Below, piece after piece: positions 29,074 through 37,935 of a stretch of 64,000 bases of DNA (position 1 is the stretch's first letter; each line of letters starts with the position of its first letter). Under the pieces are notes generated by a model that saw only the letters and a program-made list of their open reading frames with translations, was not told the DNA's origin and did no database searches. The position numbers and the translations under genes are program-made. This DNA comes from Nocardia amamiensis (GTDB taxonomy: Bacteria; Actinomycetota; Actinomycetes; Mycobacteriales; Mycobacteriaceae). The stretch covers positions 1-64,000 of the forward strand of contig NZ_JADLQX010000023.1 of the NCBI RefSeq assembly GCF_015477605.1. The letters run 5' to 3'.

Positions 29074-29586
29074 GTGCCTCAGAACGATCGCCAGTCCGAG
29101 CTTCGCCACCGACTCTGGAACGACCCGGACGACAAGCCCAGGCCCGCCTACGACAGCGCGGTGCTCGAGCAGTACCGGCTCTACGTGGAGATGGCCGACC
29201 GCATCAGCGCGCGGCGCGGCCTGACGAACTCGTTCTTCGTGACCCTCAACACCGGCATCTTCACCCTCGTCGCCGCCTTCGGGAAAACACCGCCGTCGAA
29301 CAAGGAACAGTGGCTGGCGATCCCTCTGGTCGCGATCCTCGGCCAGTGTTTCGCCTGGTTCTACCTGGTACGCAGCTACCGGCTGCTGAACAGCGCCAAG
29401 TACCAGGTCATCGGCGTCCTCGAAGAACGACTGCCCGCCTCGCCGTTCTGGAGGGCCGAATGGTGGGCTCTGGGTGAAGGGAAGGACCGGTCACGGTACT
29501 GGCCCCTCACCCATATCGAGCAATGGATCCCGATTCTCTTCGGCCTCGCCTACATTTCGGGATATCTCGCGATGGTTCTCACTTGA
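29074..29586 (+). CDS. RipA-like small octameric-type membrane protein
   Basis: The product is about 170 residues from GTG 29074, which has an AGAAGGG-like ribosome site. Three hydrophobic segments are seen (about residues 50-65, 78-97 and the C-terminal 20). Between them runs a conserved-looking cytosolic stretch: SYRLLNSAKYQVIGVLEERL, then GEGKD and PLTHIE. This fits the RipA family of small oligomeric membrane proteins, related in plan to SLATT pore-forming effectors. The gene lies 114 bp after the TIR-WD40 gene in the same direction, so a functional pair (sensor/enzyme plus membrane effector) is plausible. I am moderately sure of the family. Confidence 0.7.
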   Translation: MPQNDRQSELRHRLWNDPDDKPRPAYDSAVLEQYRLYVEMADRISARRGLTNSFFVTLNTGIFTLVAAFGKTPPSNKEQWLAIPLVAILGQCFAWFYLVRSYRLLNSAKYQVIGVLEERLPASPFWRAEWWALGEGKDRSRYWPLTHIEQWIPILFGLAYISGYLAMVLT

Positions 29587-29589
29587 GCA

Positions 29590-29612
29590 CGTCGGCTGAT
29601 GCCGTGCCGACG
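29590..29612. terminator. Hairpin in the convergent gap after the TIR locus
   Basis: CGTCGGC (29590-29596) and GCCGACG (29606-29612) form a perfect 7-bp stem with a 9-nt loop. It fills the 27-bp gap between the RipA-like gene and the convergent monooxygenase gene. No U-tract follows. Confidence 0.5.
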
Positions 29613-29613
29613 G

Positions 29614-31137
29614 TCAGGACCTGTCACCGAACCAGCGACGCAGCGCTTCGAGCAGCCCGTCCCGCGCACCAGCGTCCGCGGCCCAGGCGACATAGCCGTC
29701 CGGGCGGATCAGCAGCGCGGAAAGCTCGCGTGGTGCAGTGGGTTTCGCCGTCACTACACGCACAAGATCGGACCACGGAGCGCACATCCCCCGGAGTTCG
29801 GCGGAATCGGTCAGGTCCAACAGGATCGCCCGACCGCCGGAGAAGTGCTCACTGAGCCGACTGCCGTCGGAGAGTTCGATATCCGGGGTGACTGCGCCGA
29901 CCAGGTCATGCCCGCCGCCGAGATCGTAGCGGTGCAGGACACCGGAGATCTTCTTGAAGATGGCGGTGGCGCCGTCGCGAGTCGCGAGCAGATCGGTGAC
30001 CACATCACGCAGAGCTTTGCTGCGCCGATCGAGCCGCATCAGCGCGATCTGGGCGCGGGTCCACTCCAGTACCCACGCGCCGGTCGGATGCCGTTCGGTG
30101 GTGTAGGTGTCGAGCAGGGTCTCGTTCGCGTCGCCGCGCACCACCGCGGCCAGTTTCCAGCCGAGGTTGACCGCGTCGCCGATGCCGAGATTGAGGCCCT
30201 GTCCCCCGAACGGCGAATGCACATGGGCCGCATCGCCTGCCAGCAGCACCCGTCCCTTCCGGTATTCGGTGACCTGACGGGTGTTGTCGGTGAAACGGGT
30301 CGCCGAGTGCACGGCCGTTATCTCGACCGGCACGCCCGAGACCGCGCGCAAACTGGCCTGCAATTCGGCCGCGGTCACCGGTGTCGCGCGGTCGGCGGGC
30401 GGGCCGTCGAGCTCGACGGTGAGGATACGACCCGGTGTCGGGCCGTTGACGTAGATTCCGGCATCGGTCGAGTTCCAGCCCGGCCGCAGACCTTCGGTAC
30501 CGGTCATCTGGACCACCGCCTGATGTCCGGTGATCTCAGGGTCGAGACCCGGAAAATCGAATCCGGCGCGCTTGCGGACCATGCTGCGCCCGCCGTCGCA
30601 GCCGACCAGCCAGGCCGCGCGGACCGTGCTGTCGCCGCAGTAGATGGTGACACCGGTTCCGTCGTCATCGAAGTCGGTCAGTTCGACGCCGCGCCGGACC
30701 GGCACGCCGAGTTCGATGGCGCGCCGGGCGAGAATCGCTTCGATGCCCTGCTGGGGCACCAGCACCGCCTCGGCAGCGGGGCCGAGTTCGGCGAACGCCG
30801 GGTCGTCGAAGTCGATATCGGGCATGCGCAGCATGATGCCGGCGAAATGACCGGCGATCGGCAGGCGCTGGGTCGCCGCCCCCGCGCTCGGGGACAGACC
30901 CGCGGCGCGGATGCGCTCCACCATCGCGTTCTGCTGTTGGAGCAGCTCGGGCAGCAGTCCGCGGCGGAACAGGGCTTGCGCGGTCGGCACATTGATCGCT
31001 CCGGCTTTGATGGTCATATCGGGCTCGGTGAGCCGTTCGACCACCAGCACGTCCGCGCCGCCGAGGCGAAGTTCGCAGGCCAGCATCAGCCCGACCGGTC
31101 CGGCTCCGGCGACCACCACATCGAATGTCTCGTTCAT
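29614..31137 (-). CDS. FAD-dependent aromatic/polyketide monooxygenase (class A)
   Basis: The 507-residue protein is a group A flavin monooxygenase that hydroxylates aromatic compounds with NAD(P)H and O2. It has the FAD motif GAGPVGLMLACELRLGG, the DG motif VGCDGGRSMVRK and the second FAD motif VLLAGDAAHVHSPFGGQGLN. A C-terminal thioredoxin-like domain ends in RPDGYVAWA, as in polyketide hydroxylases and rifampicin monooxygenase (Rox). The segment after the first FAD motif differs from Rox, so rifampicin is not assumed as the substrate. It lies downstream of an epoxide hydrolase gene on the same strand, separated by a terminator-like hairpin. Confidence 0.88.
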   Translation of the reverse strand: MNETFDVVVAGAGPVGLMLACELRLGGADVLVVERLTEPDMTIKAGAINVPTAQALFRRGLLPELLQQQNAMVERIRAAGLSPSAGAATQRLPIAGHFAGIMLRMPDIDFDDPAFAELGPAAEAVLVPQQGIEAILARRAIELGVPVRRGVELTDFDDDGTGVTIYCGDSTVRAAWLVGCDGGRSMVRKRAGFDFPGLDPEITGHQAVVQMTGTEGLRPGWNSTDAGIYVNGPTPGRILTVELDGPPADRATPVTAAELQASLRAVSGVPVEITAVHSATRFTDNTRQVTEYRKGRVLLAGDAAHVHSPFGGQGLNLGIGDAVNLGWKLAAVVRGDANETLLDTYTTERHPTGAWVLEWTRAQIALMRLDRRSKALRDVVTDLLATRDGATAIFKKISGVLHRYDLGGGHDLVGAVTPDIELSDGSRLSEHFSGGRAILLDLTDSAELRGMCAPWSDLVRVVTAKPTAPRELSALLIRPDGYVAWAADAGARDGLLEALRRWFGDRS

Positions 31138-31257
31138 GACCGCGACTCTGCCGCCGGATGGTTGCGGCGGTCTTGCGCCGCCTTGCACGGGTCTTGCGTC
31201 GGGACGACGACCCATGCTCTCGCGTTGCGCCCGCCACCCGTGCAGCACGGGGCGAAA

Positions 31258-31281
31258 GGCAGGCGGTGAATACCGCCTGCC
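31258..31281 (-). terminator. Strong hairpin after the epoxide hydrolase gene
   Basis: GGCAGGCGGT-GAAT-ACCGCCTGCC is a perfect 10-bp stem with a 4-nt loop. It lies 18 bp beyond the stop of the minus-strand epoxide hydrolase and before the monooxygenase gene. It should at least reduce read-through between them. Confidence 0.65.
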
Positions 31282-31298
31282 CTTGGTGTTCCGCTGGG

Positions 31299-32459
31299 TC
31301 AGTCGCCGAGCGTCCGGAAGAACTCCCGAACGTCGCCGACCAGTAGCTCCGGCACCTCCAGCGCCGGGAAGTGGCCGCCGGAGTAGAACTCCGACCAGTG
31401 CGTGATGTGGTGGGCGCGCTCGGCGAAGCGGCGGATGGCGTAGTCGCCGTCCTTGAACACCGCGACGCCGGTGGGCACCGTGCCCTTCGGCTTCGGCGCG
31501 AACATGCTCGCGTCGTGGAAGCGCTCGTAGTAGAAGTTCGCGACGCTGCGGGCGGTGTCGGTGAACCAGTAGATGCTCACCGTGGCCAGCAGCCGGTCCT
31601 TGGCGACGGCCTGTTCGGGCAGTTCGTGGGCGGAGTCGGTCCACTCCTGGTACTTCTCCGCGATCCAGCCGAGCTGGCCCGCCGGGGAGTCGGCGAGCAG
31701 CTGCGCGATGGTGTTCGGGCGCGATCCCTTCAGGTTCATGTAGGCCGAGCCGTCGTCCTGGAACTTCTTCATCGCGCCCAGCCGGGCTTTCTCCGCATCG
31801 GTGAGCGCGGCCATGTCGGCGGGGTCGCCGGTCGGGAAGGTGACCAGCGCGTTGACGTGCACGCCGACCACGTGCTCGGTGTCGATCCGCCCGAGCGCCG
31901 GGGCGATGAACGCGCCGTGGTCGCCGCCATGCACGCCGTAGCGGTCGTAACCGAGGCGCGCCATCAGCTCGGCGAGCGCTGCCGCGATCCGGCCGTCGTT
32001 CCAGCCGGTCTCGGTGATCGGGCCGGAGAAGCCGTGTCCCGGCAGCGACGGGATGACCAGGTGGAAGGCCGGAGCGTCGGGGGCGCCGTGCGCGGCGGGA
32101 TCGGTGAGCGGGCCGATCACGTCGAGGAAGTCGACCACCGAACTGGGCCAGCCGTGCAGCAGCAACAACGGGGTGGCGTCCTCCTGGGCCGAGCGGACGT
32201 GCAGGAAGTGCATGTTCTGGCCCGCGACGGTGGTGGTGAACTGTGGGTAGGCGTTCAGCTCCGCCTCGACGGCCCGCCAGTCGAATTTCTCGGCCCAGTA
32301 CCCGGCCAGGTCCTTCAGGTAGGCGGTCGGCACGCCGCGTTCCCAGCTGGTGCCGGGCAGGTCGTCGATCCAGCGGGTGCGGGCCAGGCGCAGGCGGAGG
32401 TCGTCCAGGTCGGCCTGCGGGATGTCGATGCGGAAGGGTCGGATTTCGGTGTTCGTCAT
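31299..32459 (-). CDS. Epoxide hydrolase family protein (EHN type)
   Basis: The 386-residue alpha/beta hydrolase has the N-terminal EHN region (IPQADLDDLRLRLARTRW) typical of microsomal-type epoxide hydrolases, then the oxyanion motif HGWPSS. The nucleophile elbow HGGDHGAF puts Asp as nucleophile, with His where relatives have Trp. The region IYWFTDTARS is typical, and the catalytic His is in GGHFPALE. Such enzymes open epoxides to diols. The gene diverges from a large LuxR-family regulator, which may control it; the downstream monooxygenase could supply its substrate. Confidence 0.9.
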   Translation of the reverse strand: MTNTEIRPFRIDIPQADLDDLRLRLARTRWIDDLPGTSWERGVPTAYLKDLAGYWAEKFDWRAVEAELNAYPQFTTTVAGQNMHFLHVRSAQEDATPLLLLHGWPSSVVDFLDVIGPLTDPAAHGAPDAPAFHLVIPSLPGHGFSGPITETGWNDGRIAAALAELMARLGYDRYGVHGGDHGAFIAPALGRIDTEHVVGVHVNALVTFPTGDPADMAALTDAEKARLGAMKKFQDDGSAYMNLKGSRPNTIAQLLADSPAGQLGWIAEKYQEWTDSAHELPEQAVAKDRLLATVSIYWFTDTARSVANFYYERFHDASMFAPKPKGTVPTGVAVFKDGDYAIRRFAERAHHITHWSEFYSGGHFPALEVPELLVGDVREFFRTLGD

Positions 32460-32596
32460 GCCGGTAATGCTTCGGGTAACGAGGGGGTCGCCGAATCACG
32501 AGAATTCGTTATCTTGCCGCCGGATGTCTCTTTACCCGCCGCGATTCTTCACCCCGGCACTTGGCACCGACCGTGCGCTCCGGGCATGATCGCGCC

Positions 32597-35422
32597 GTGG
32601 TGAGCCTTCCCGTATGCGGTGCCTTCGTGGGGCGGGCCGCCGAAGTCGCGGCATTGCAGGACGCCTACCGGGACCCGGCGGTGCATACCGTGCTGGTCGC
32701 GGGCGAGGCGGGCATCGGCAAGTCGCGGCTGGTCGCGGAGTTCACGACGCGGGTCGGCGCGCAGACGGTGGTGTTGTGCGGACGTTGTCCGGAGTTCGGC
32801 GCCAAGGGCGTGCCCTTCGCGCCGTTTGTAGCGGTCATGCGAGCGCTGTTGCGAGACCAGGGCGTGGACGGGCTTGCGGCCCTGCTTCCGGTCGCCCAGC
32901 CCGCGCTGGCGCGCTGGCTTCCCGAGTTGGCAGCGCGGTCGGGGGCGGCGGAGACCGACACCGATCGAATCCGGTTGTTCGGTGAGATCCTGACCGTGCT
33001 GGAACAGCTGGCTTCGGTCCGGCCCGTCATAGTGGTCCTGGAGGACCTGCACTGGGCCGATGACGCCAGCCTCGAGCTGCTCGCCTTCCTGGTGGCCAAC
33101 CTCGCCCAGCGGGATCTGCTGCTGGTCGGCACCTACCGGCCCGCAGATTCCGAGCCACTGCGCAGGCTGGTCGCGGGATGGCGCCGCGACCCGGGGGTCC
33201 GCCTGCTGACTCCGGCGCCGCTGACCAAGCACGAAGTCGGCCGACAGCTGGCCGCGCTGCTCGGCCGGGAGCCGGAAGCCGGAACGATCGCCCGAGTCTT
33301 CGAGCGCAGCAAGGGGATTCCGTTGTTCGTCGAGGCGCTCGGTCCCGCACCCGCGGATACACCCGCCGACCTGTCGGAGCTGCTGCTCGGGTACCTGGCC
33401 GACCTGCCCGACCGCACCGGTTCGGTATTGCGGCTCGCGGCGGTGGCCGGGTCACCGATTCGCCATACGCTGCTCGAGCGTGCCGGCGACATCGGTGAGG
33501 ACGCGCTCACCGCCGCCCTGCACCAGTTGGTCGACCACCAACTGCTGATCGCCACCGACACCGGCTACGAGTTCCGGCACATTCTCATTCGCGACGCCGT
33601 CTACGACGATCTACTGCCGGCCCAACGAAAACGACTGCACGCCAAACTTTGCCAGGTACTCGCCACCGACCGGGCCCAGTTCCCCTCCGGCGAGCTGGCC
33701 TATCACGCGTACGCGGCGGGCGACCTGCCGCTGGCGCTCGAAGCCGCGTGGTACGCCGCAGCCGATGCGGAAAGTGCTGGCGCACATAGCGATCAGGTAC
33801 ACCACCTGGATCGGGTGCTCGAATTGTGGGATCGGACGCCGGAAGCCGCGAGCCGGGTCCACGCCGATCGACTCGGTGTGCTGGAAGCGGTCGTGGCGGC
33901 ATGCCATCGCGGCGGCGTCATCGAGCGCGGCATCGCGGCCGCCGACGAGGCGCTGGCCGCCATCGATGCGACCGTCGAACCGGAGCGCGCCGCCCGGCTG
34001 CACCACTATCGGGCCGGGTTGCGCAATCAGAGCAGCAGCGGCGGGGACGACGACCTGCTCGCCGCGCTGGCGTTGCTTCCCGCGGATCGGCCGGCGGTGC
34101 TGCGCGGCGAGGTGCTCGCCGAACTCGCCGCCGCACGCGTATTCAGCGGCGACTCGGCCGCGGCCGAAAGCGATGCGCGCGCCGCCGTCGATGTGGCCGA
34201 ACAGCTGGGCGAGCGAGCACTGGCCGCGCGCGCATACGCATATCTCGGGCTCGCCACCGCTGACCATCCCGAGGTCGCCATGGCGCACTTCGAACAGGCG
34301 CATGCCGCCGCGACTGCCGCGCGCGATCCGAGAACGCTACTGACGGTGGTGCTGTGGGAGTCGGCACTGCTGGTGGCGTCGGGTGCGAACGAGGCCGCCA
34401 TCGCCGCGATCCAGCAGGGGCTGCGCGCCGCGCACGAGACCTATCGTTTCGTCGAGACCGGACCGATTCTGCTGGTCAAATGGACCCAGGCGCTCACCGC
34501 ACTGGGCCGCTGGAACGAGGCGCTCGATCTCATCGACGAATGGCTGACCGAACGGCTGCCGCCGCTGAGCACCGCCGCGCTACTGCTGTGCCACGCCAGG
34601 ATCATGCTGGCACGCGGTGACGCGGACGCCGCGGAGACCAGCACCAAGACCGCGCAGCCCTTGCTCGGCGACCGCCGATGGGCCAGGCAGTACCAGATCC
34701 AGCTGCATACCCTGCAGACCGAGATCGCGCACGCGGCGGGCAACCCGCAGCGCGCCGCCGAGATCGGCGCCGTGACCCTGACCGCCGACGACTTGGCCGC
34801 ACATCATCACGAGGCGTGGGCGCTGGCCGCCGCGGTGGCGCGAACCCGCTGCGCGACAATGGTTCTCGGCACTGTCATAGAAAGGCTGCCGGTGACTACG
34901 GCTGTGGACGTCGCGCACCGGGACACTTGTCGCGCCGTGCGCAGTGGCCGTCCCGCCGACTGGACTGCGGCGGTCTCTGCCTGGCGAGCCCTGCGCCAGC
35001 CGTACGAGCTGGCACGCAGCCTGCTCGAATCCGGCGAAGCCGAACTGGCCACCGGCGATCGCACGGCGGCGCGCACCGCATTGCGCACGGTCCTGGAGCT
35101 GGCCGGCGAATTGCAGGCGCCGCCGCTCCGCGAGCGAGCCGAGCAGCTGGCCGACCGCGCCGGGATCGTTCTCGATGGACCCGCGGACCGTCCGCCGGTC
35201 GCGCAGCGACCGAGCACCGGGGGCCTGACGCCCAGGGAACTCGAGGTGCTGCGGCTGGTGGCCACGGGCGCGAGTAATCGCCAGATCGCGGCCGAGCTGT
35301 TCATCAGCGCCAACACCGCGGGCGTTCACGTCTCGCGCATCCTCACCAAGCTCGGCGCGGCCACCCGGACCGAGGCAGCCGCGATGGCGCGGGACCGGGG
35401 ACTGCTCGTTGCCGGCGGATGA
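32597..35422 (+). CDS. Large ATP-binding LuxR-family (LAL/MalT-like) transcriptional regulator
   Basis: The regulator is about 941 residues. An N-terminal AAA/NACHT-like ATPase has Walker A AGEAGIGKSRL and Walker B VIVVLEDLHWAD. A long helical TPR-like middle follows, then a C-terminal LuxR helix-turn-helix (LTPRELEVLRLVATGASNRQ). LAL regulators activate catabolic or secondary-metabolite operons on binding an inducer. I start it at the GTG pair 32597/32600 because VCGAFVGRAAEV is the usual N-terminus. It diverges from the epoxide hydrolase gene across 137 bp, making that operon a likely target. Confidence 0.9.
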   Translation: MVSLPVCGAFVGRAAEVAALQDAYRDPAVHTVLVAGEAGIGKSRLVAEFTTRVGAQTVVLCGRCPEFGAKGVPFAPFVAVMRALLRDQGVDGLAALLPVAQPALARWLPELAARSGAAETDTDRIRLFGEILTVLEQLASVRPVIVVLEDLHWADDASLELLAFLVANLAQRDLLLVGTYRPADSEPLRRLVAGWRRDPGVRLLTPAPLTKHEVGRQLAALLGREPEAGTIARVFERSKGIPLFVEALGPAPADTPADLSELLLGYLADLPDRTGSVLRLAAVAGSPIRHTLLERAGDIGEDALTAALHQLVDHQLLIATDTGYEFRHILIRDAVYDDLLPAQRKRLHAKLCQVLATDRAQFPSGELAYHAYAAGDLPLALEAAWYAAADAESAGAHSDQVHHLDRVLELWDRTPEAASRVHADRLGVLEAVVAACHRGGVIERGIAAADEALAAIDATVEPERAARLHHYRAGLRNQSSSGGDDDLLAALALLPADRPAVLRGEVLAELAAARVFSGDSAAAESDARAAVDVAEQLGERALAARAYAYLGLATADHPEVAMAHFEQAHAAATAARDPRTLLTVVLWESALLVASGANEAAIAAIQQGLRAAHETYRFVETGPILLVKWTQALTALGRWNEALDLIDEWLTERLPPLSTAALLLCHARIMLARGDADAAETSTKTAQPLLGDRRWARQYQIQLHTLQTEIAHAAGNPQRAAEIGAVTLTADDLAAHHHEAWALAAAVARTRCATMVLGTVIERLPVTTAVDVAHRDTCRAVRSGRPADWTAAVSAWRALRQPYELARSLLESGEAELATGDRTAARTALRTVLELAGELQAPPLRERAEQLADRAGIVLDGPADRPPVAQRPSTGGLTPRELEVLRLVATGASNRQIAAELFISANTAGVHVSRILTKLGAATRTEAAAMARDRGLLVAGG

Positions 35423-35442
35423 CCGACCGGCTACGGTCCTAA

Positions 35443-35466
35443 GATACACTGGCTCGAACATGTCTC
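35443..35466. promoter_or_regulatory. Predicted QsdR-like operator before the acyl-CoA dehydrogenase gene
   Basis: GATACA-N12-TGTCTC matches the site at 37292-37315 (GATACA-N12-TGTATC) in arm sequence with one mismatch and in exact spacing. It ends 14 bp before the ATG of the acyl-CoA dehydrogenase. The TetR gene that follows is the obvious binder. Confidence 0.65.
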
Positions 35467-35480
35467 GAAAGGACGGGCTG

Positions 35481-37277
35481 ATGCGGTCGACCTTGCTGTC
35501 CCGGCGCGATCTCGATTTCCTGCTCTACGAGTGGCTCGACGCGGAGGGGCTGACCAAGCGCGAGCGGTACGCCGAGCACTCGCGGGAGACCTTCGACGCC
35601 GTGCTCGAGCTCAGCGAGGCTCTGGCCACCAGGTACTTCGCGCCACACAACAAGCTCAACGACGCCAACGAACCGACCTTCGACGGCGAACGCGTGACCA
35701 TCATCCCCGAGGTCGGCCGCGCGCTGGAAGCCTTCGCCAAGGCCGGATTGCCTTCGGCGGCAATGGATTACGAACTCGGCGGCGCCCAACTGCCCGCCAC
35801 CGTCGCGCAGGCGAGTTACGCGTGGTTCCAGGCGGCCAACCCCGGCACCGCGGGCTATCCCTTCCTCACCGTGGCCAACGCGAATCTGCTGGTCTCCCAC
35901 GCCGCTCCGGAACTGGTCGAGAAGTTCGTCCGTCCGATGCTCGCGGGCCGGTTCTTCGGCACCATGTGCCTGTCGGAGCCGCAGGCCGGTTCGTCGCTGG
36001 CCGACATCGTCACCCGCGCCGAGCCGCAGGGTGACGGCACGTACCGGCTGTTCGGCACGAAGATGTGGATCTCCGGCGGCGATCACGAGCTCGGCGAGAA
36101 CATCGTGCACCTCGTGCTGGCGAAGATCCCCGGCGGACCGGCCGGCACCAAGGGGATCTCGCTGTTCGTGGTGCCGCGCTTCCTGGTCGGCGACGACGGC
36201 GCGATCGGCGAGCGCAACGACGTCGCGCTGGCCGGGCTCAACCACAAGATGGGCTTCCGCGGCACGGTGAATACGGTGCTGAACTTCGGCGAGGGCCGCT
36301 GGACGCCCGGCGGCGCACCCGGCGCCGTGGGCTACCTGGTCGGCGAACCGCATCGCGGGCTGACCTACATGTTCCACATGATGAACGAGGCGCGCATCGG
36401 CGTCGGCCTGGTCGCCGCCGCACTCGGCTACACCGGCTATCTCGAGTCGCTGGACTACGCCCGCACCCGCACCCAGGGCCGGGCCAAACTGCCCGCCGAC
36501 CCGGCCGCGCCGCAGCGCCCGATCATCGAGCACGCCGACGTGAAGCGAATGCTGCTGGCGCAGAAGGCTTATGCCGAAGGCGGACTGGCGTTGGTGCTGT
36601 ACTGCGCCCGGCTGGTGGACGACCAGAAAACCGCCGAGTCCGAGGAAGACCGCCGCACGGTCACCCTGCTGCTGGACATTCTGACCCCGATCGCCAAGAG
36701 CTGGCCCTCGCAGTGGTGCCTGGAGGCCAACAGCCTCGCCATCCAGGTGCTCGGCGGCTACGGCTACACCCGCGAGTACAACGTCGAGCAGCATTACCGG
36801 GACAACCGCCTCAACCCGATCCACGAAGGCACGCACGGCATCCAGGGCCTGGACCTGCTCGGCCGCAAGGTGACCCAGCAGGGCGGCGCCGGCCTGCTCA
36901 CCCTGGGGGCGCGGGTCGAGGCGACCATCGCCGCCGCCCGCACGTCGGGTGACGAGGCGGTCGAGCTCGCCGCCCAGCTGGATGCGGCGTGGCGGCGGCT
37001 GGTGGAGGTGACCGCCGGACTGTTCGCCTCCGGCGACATCGAAGCCGCGCTGGCCAACAGCTCGGTGTACCTGGAGGCATTCGGGCACATCGTGCTGGCG
37101 TGGATCTGGCTCGAGCAGTTCCTCGCCACTGGGGACCGTTCCGGCGACTTCTATGATGGCAAGCGGCACGCGGCTCGGTTCTTCTATCATTTCGAGTTAC
37201 CCAAGACCTCACCGGCGCTGGATCTGCTCGCCCGCCTGGACCGGACTACGCTGCAGATGCGGGACGCCTGGTTCTGA
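35481..37277 (+). CDS. Acyl-CoA dehydrogenase (long, FadE5-like)
   Basis: The 598-residue flavoenzyme introduces the alpha-beta double bond in acyl-CoA. Signatures include the FAD-binding MCLSEPQAGSSLADIVTRA, WISGGDH, the helix LAIQVLGGYGYTREY and the catalytic-Glu region NPIHEGTHGIQGLDLLGRK. A C-terminal extension of about 120 residues makes it a FadE5-like long form rather than the 380-residue type. The start ATG 35481 has GAAAGGA upstream; 35460 is an in-frame alternative. It is followed by a TetR regulator and carries a matching operator, so it is probably induced by a fatty-acyl or lactone-derived ligand. Confidence 0.92.
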   Translation: MRSTLLSRRDLDFLLYEWLDAEGLTKRERYAEHSRETFDAVLELSEALATRYFAPHNKLNDANEPTFDGERVTIIPEVGRALEAFAKAGLPSAAMDYELGGAQLPATVAQASYAWFQAANPGTAGYPFLTVANANLLVSHAAPELVEKFVRPMLAGRFFGTMCLSEPQAGSSLADIVTRAEPQGDGTYRLFGTKMWISGGDHELGENIVHLVLAKIPGGPAGTKGISLFVVPRFLVGDDGAIGERNDVALAGLNHKMGFRGTVNTVLNFGEGRWTPGGAPGAVGYLVGEPHRGLTYMFHMMNEARIGVGLVAAALGYTGYLESLDYARTRTQGRAKLPADPAAPQRPIIEHADVKRMLLAQKAYAEGGLALVLYCARLVDDQKTAESEEDRRTVTLLLDILTPIAKSWPSQWCLEANSLAIQVLGGYGYTREYNVEQHYRDNRLNPIHEGTHGIQGLDLLGRKVTQQGGAGLLTLGARVEATIAAARTSGDEAVELAAQLDAAWRRLVEVTAGLFASGDIEAALANSSVYLEAFGHIVLAWIWLEQFLATGDRSGDFYDGKRHAARFFYHFELPKTSPALDLLARLDRTTLQMRDAWF

Positions 37278-37291
37278 GCACGACCTGTTTC

Positions 37292-37315
37292 GATACACGT
37301 TCTAAACGATGTATC
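37292..37315. promoter_or_regulatory. Predicted autoregulatory operator of the QsdR-like TetR
   Basis: GATACACGTT-CTA-AACGATGTATC is a near-perfect palindrome (outer arms GATACA/TGTATC, inner CGTT/AACG). It overlaps the ATG at 37309, so binding would block transcription or initiation of the regulator's own gene. The overlap also raises the possibility that translation really starts at GTG 37324. Confidence 0.7.
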
Positions 37316-37935
37316 ATTCTTCGGTGATCGATTCCAGTCAGCGGACCACCCGCCCTCCCGGCCGACCGGCCTCCGCGACCAGGGAACAGGTCATCGAACA
37401 CGCCCGCAAGGCGTTCCTGGCCGGTGAGCGGGTGGACATCCAGGCTATCGCCGGGCAACTCGGGCTCAGCCGTGCCTCGATCTACCGCTGGTTCGGCTCC
37501 CGCGACGGCGTGCTCGGCTCGGTGCTGGCCGGGGAGTTCGAGGCCCTGCTCAGCCGCGCCGACGCACGCCGCCGCTCCACCGGCGCCCGGCGCATCCTGG
37601 ACGTGCTCTACCGGGTCAACCGCTGGATGACCGACAACGAACCGTTCCGCCGCTACTTCGAGAACGAGCCGCTCTCCGGGCTGCGCATCCTCACCGCGAG
37701 CGACGGACCCGTACAGCCGCTGATCGTGCGCACGGTCCGGGAATTGATCGTCCGCGCCACCGAGGAGGACGGGTACCGTCCGCCGCTGGAACCCGGGCTC
37801 CTGGCGTACGCGATAGTCCGCCTCGGCGAGGCGTTCCTGTACAACGACAACGTCGCGGGCATCCGCGGCGACATCGACCGCCTGCACGAGGTGCAAGCGG
37901 CGCTGCTGGGCATCCCCGAGGCGATCAAGCAATGA
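37309..37935 (+). CDS. TetR-family regulator, QsdR type
   Basis: The 208-residue regulator has an N-terminal helix-turn-helix (IQAIAGQLGLSRASIYRWFG, about residues 44-63) and a C-terminal domain resembling QsdR of Rhodococcus. QsdR represses a gamma-lactone degradation gene. The start may be ATG 37309 or GTG 37324, because a palindromic operator covers the former. The stop overlaps the next gene (ATGA). Matching operators before the acyl-CoA dehydrogenase and before itself suggest a small three-gene regulon. Confidence 0.87.
   Translation: MYHSSVIDSSQRTTRPPGRPASATREQVIEHARKAFLAGERVDIQAIAGQLGLSRASIYRWFGSRDGVLGSVLAGEFEALLSRADARRRSTGARRILDVLYRVNRWMTDNEPFRRYFENEPLSGLRILTASDGPVQPLIVRTVRELIVRATEEDGYRPPLEPGLLAYAIVRLGEAFLYNDNVAGIRGDIDRLHEVQAALLGIPEAIKQ

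Noticed and set aside
29614..31137. Calling the FAD monooxygenase rifampicin monooxygenase (rox) because rpoB2 is in the window
   Set aside because: The region after the first FAD motif differs clearly from Rox as I remember it, and the two loci are 27 kb apart. Only the class is supported.
35439..37190. A 583-codon minus-strand open frame
   Set aside because: Antisense shadow of the acyl-CoA dehydrogenase, which has clear family motifs.
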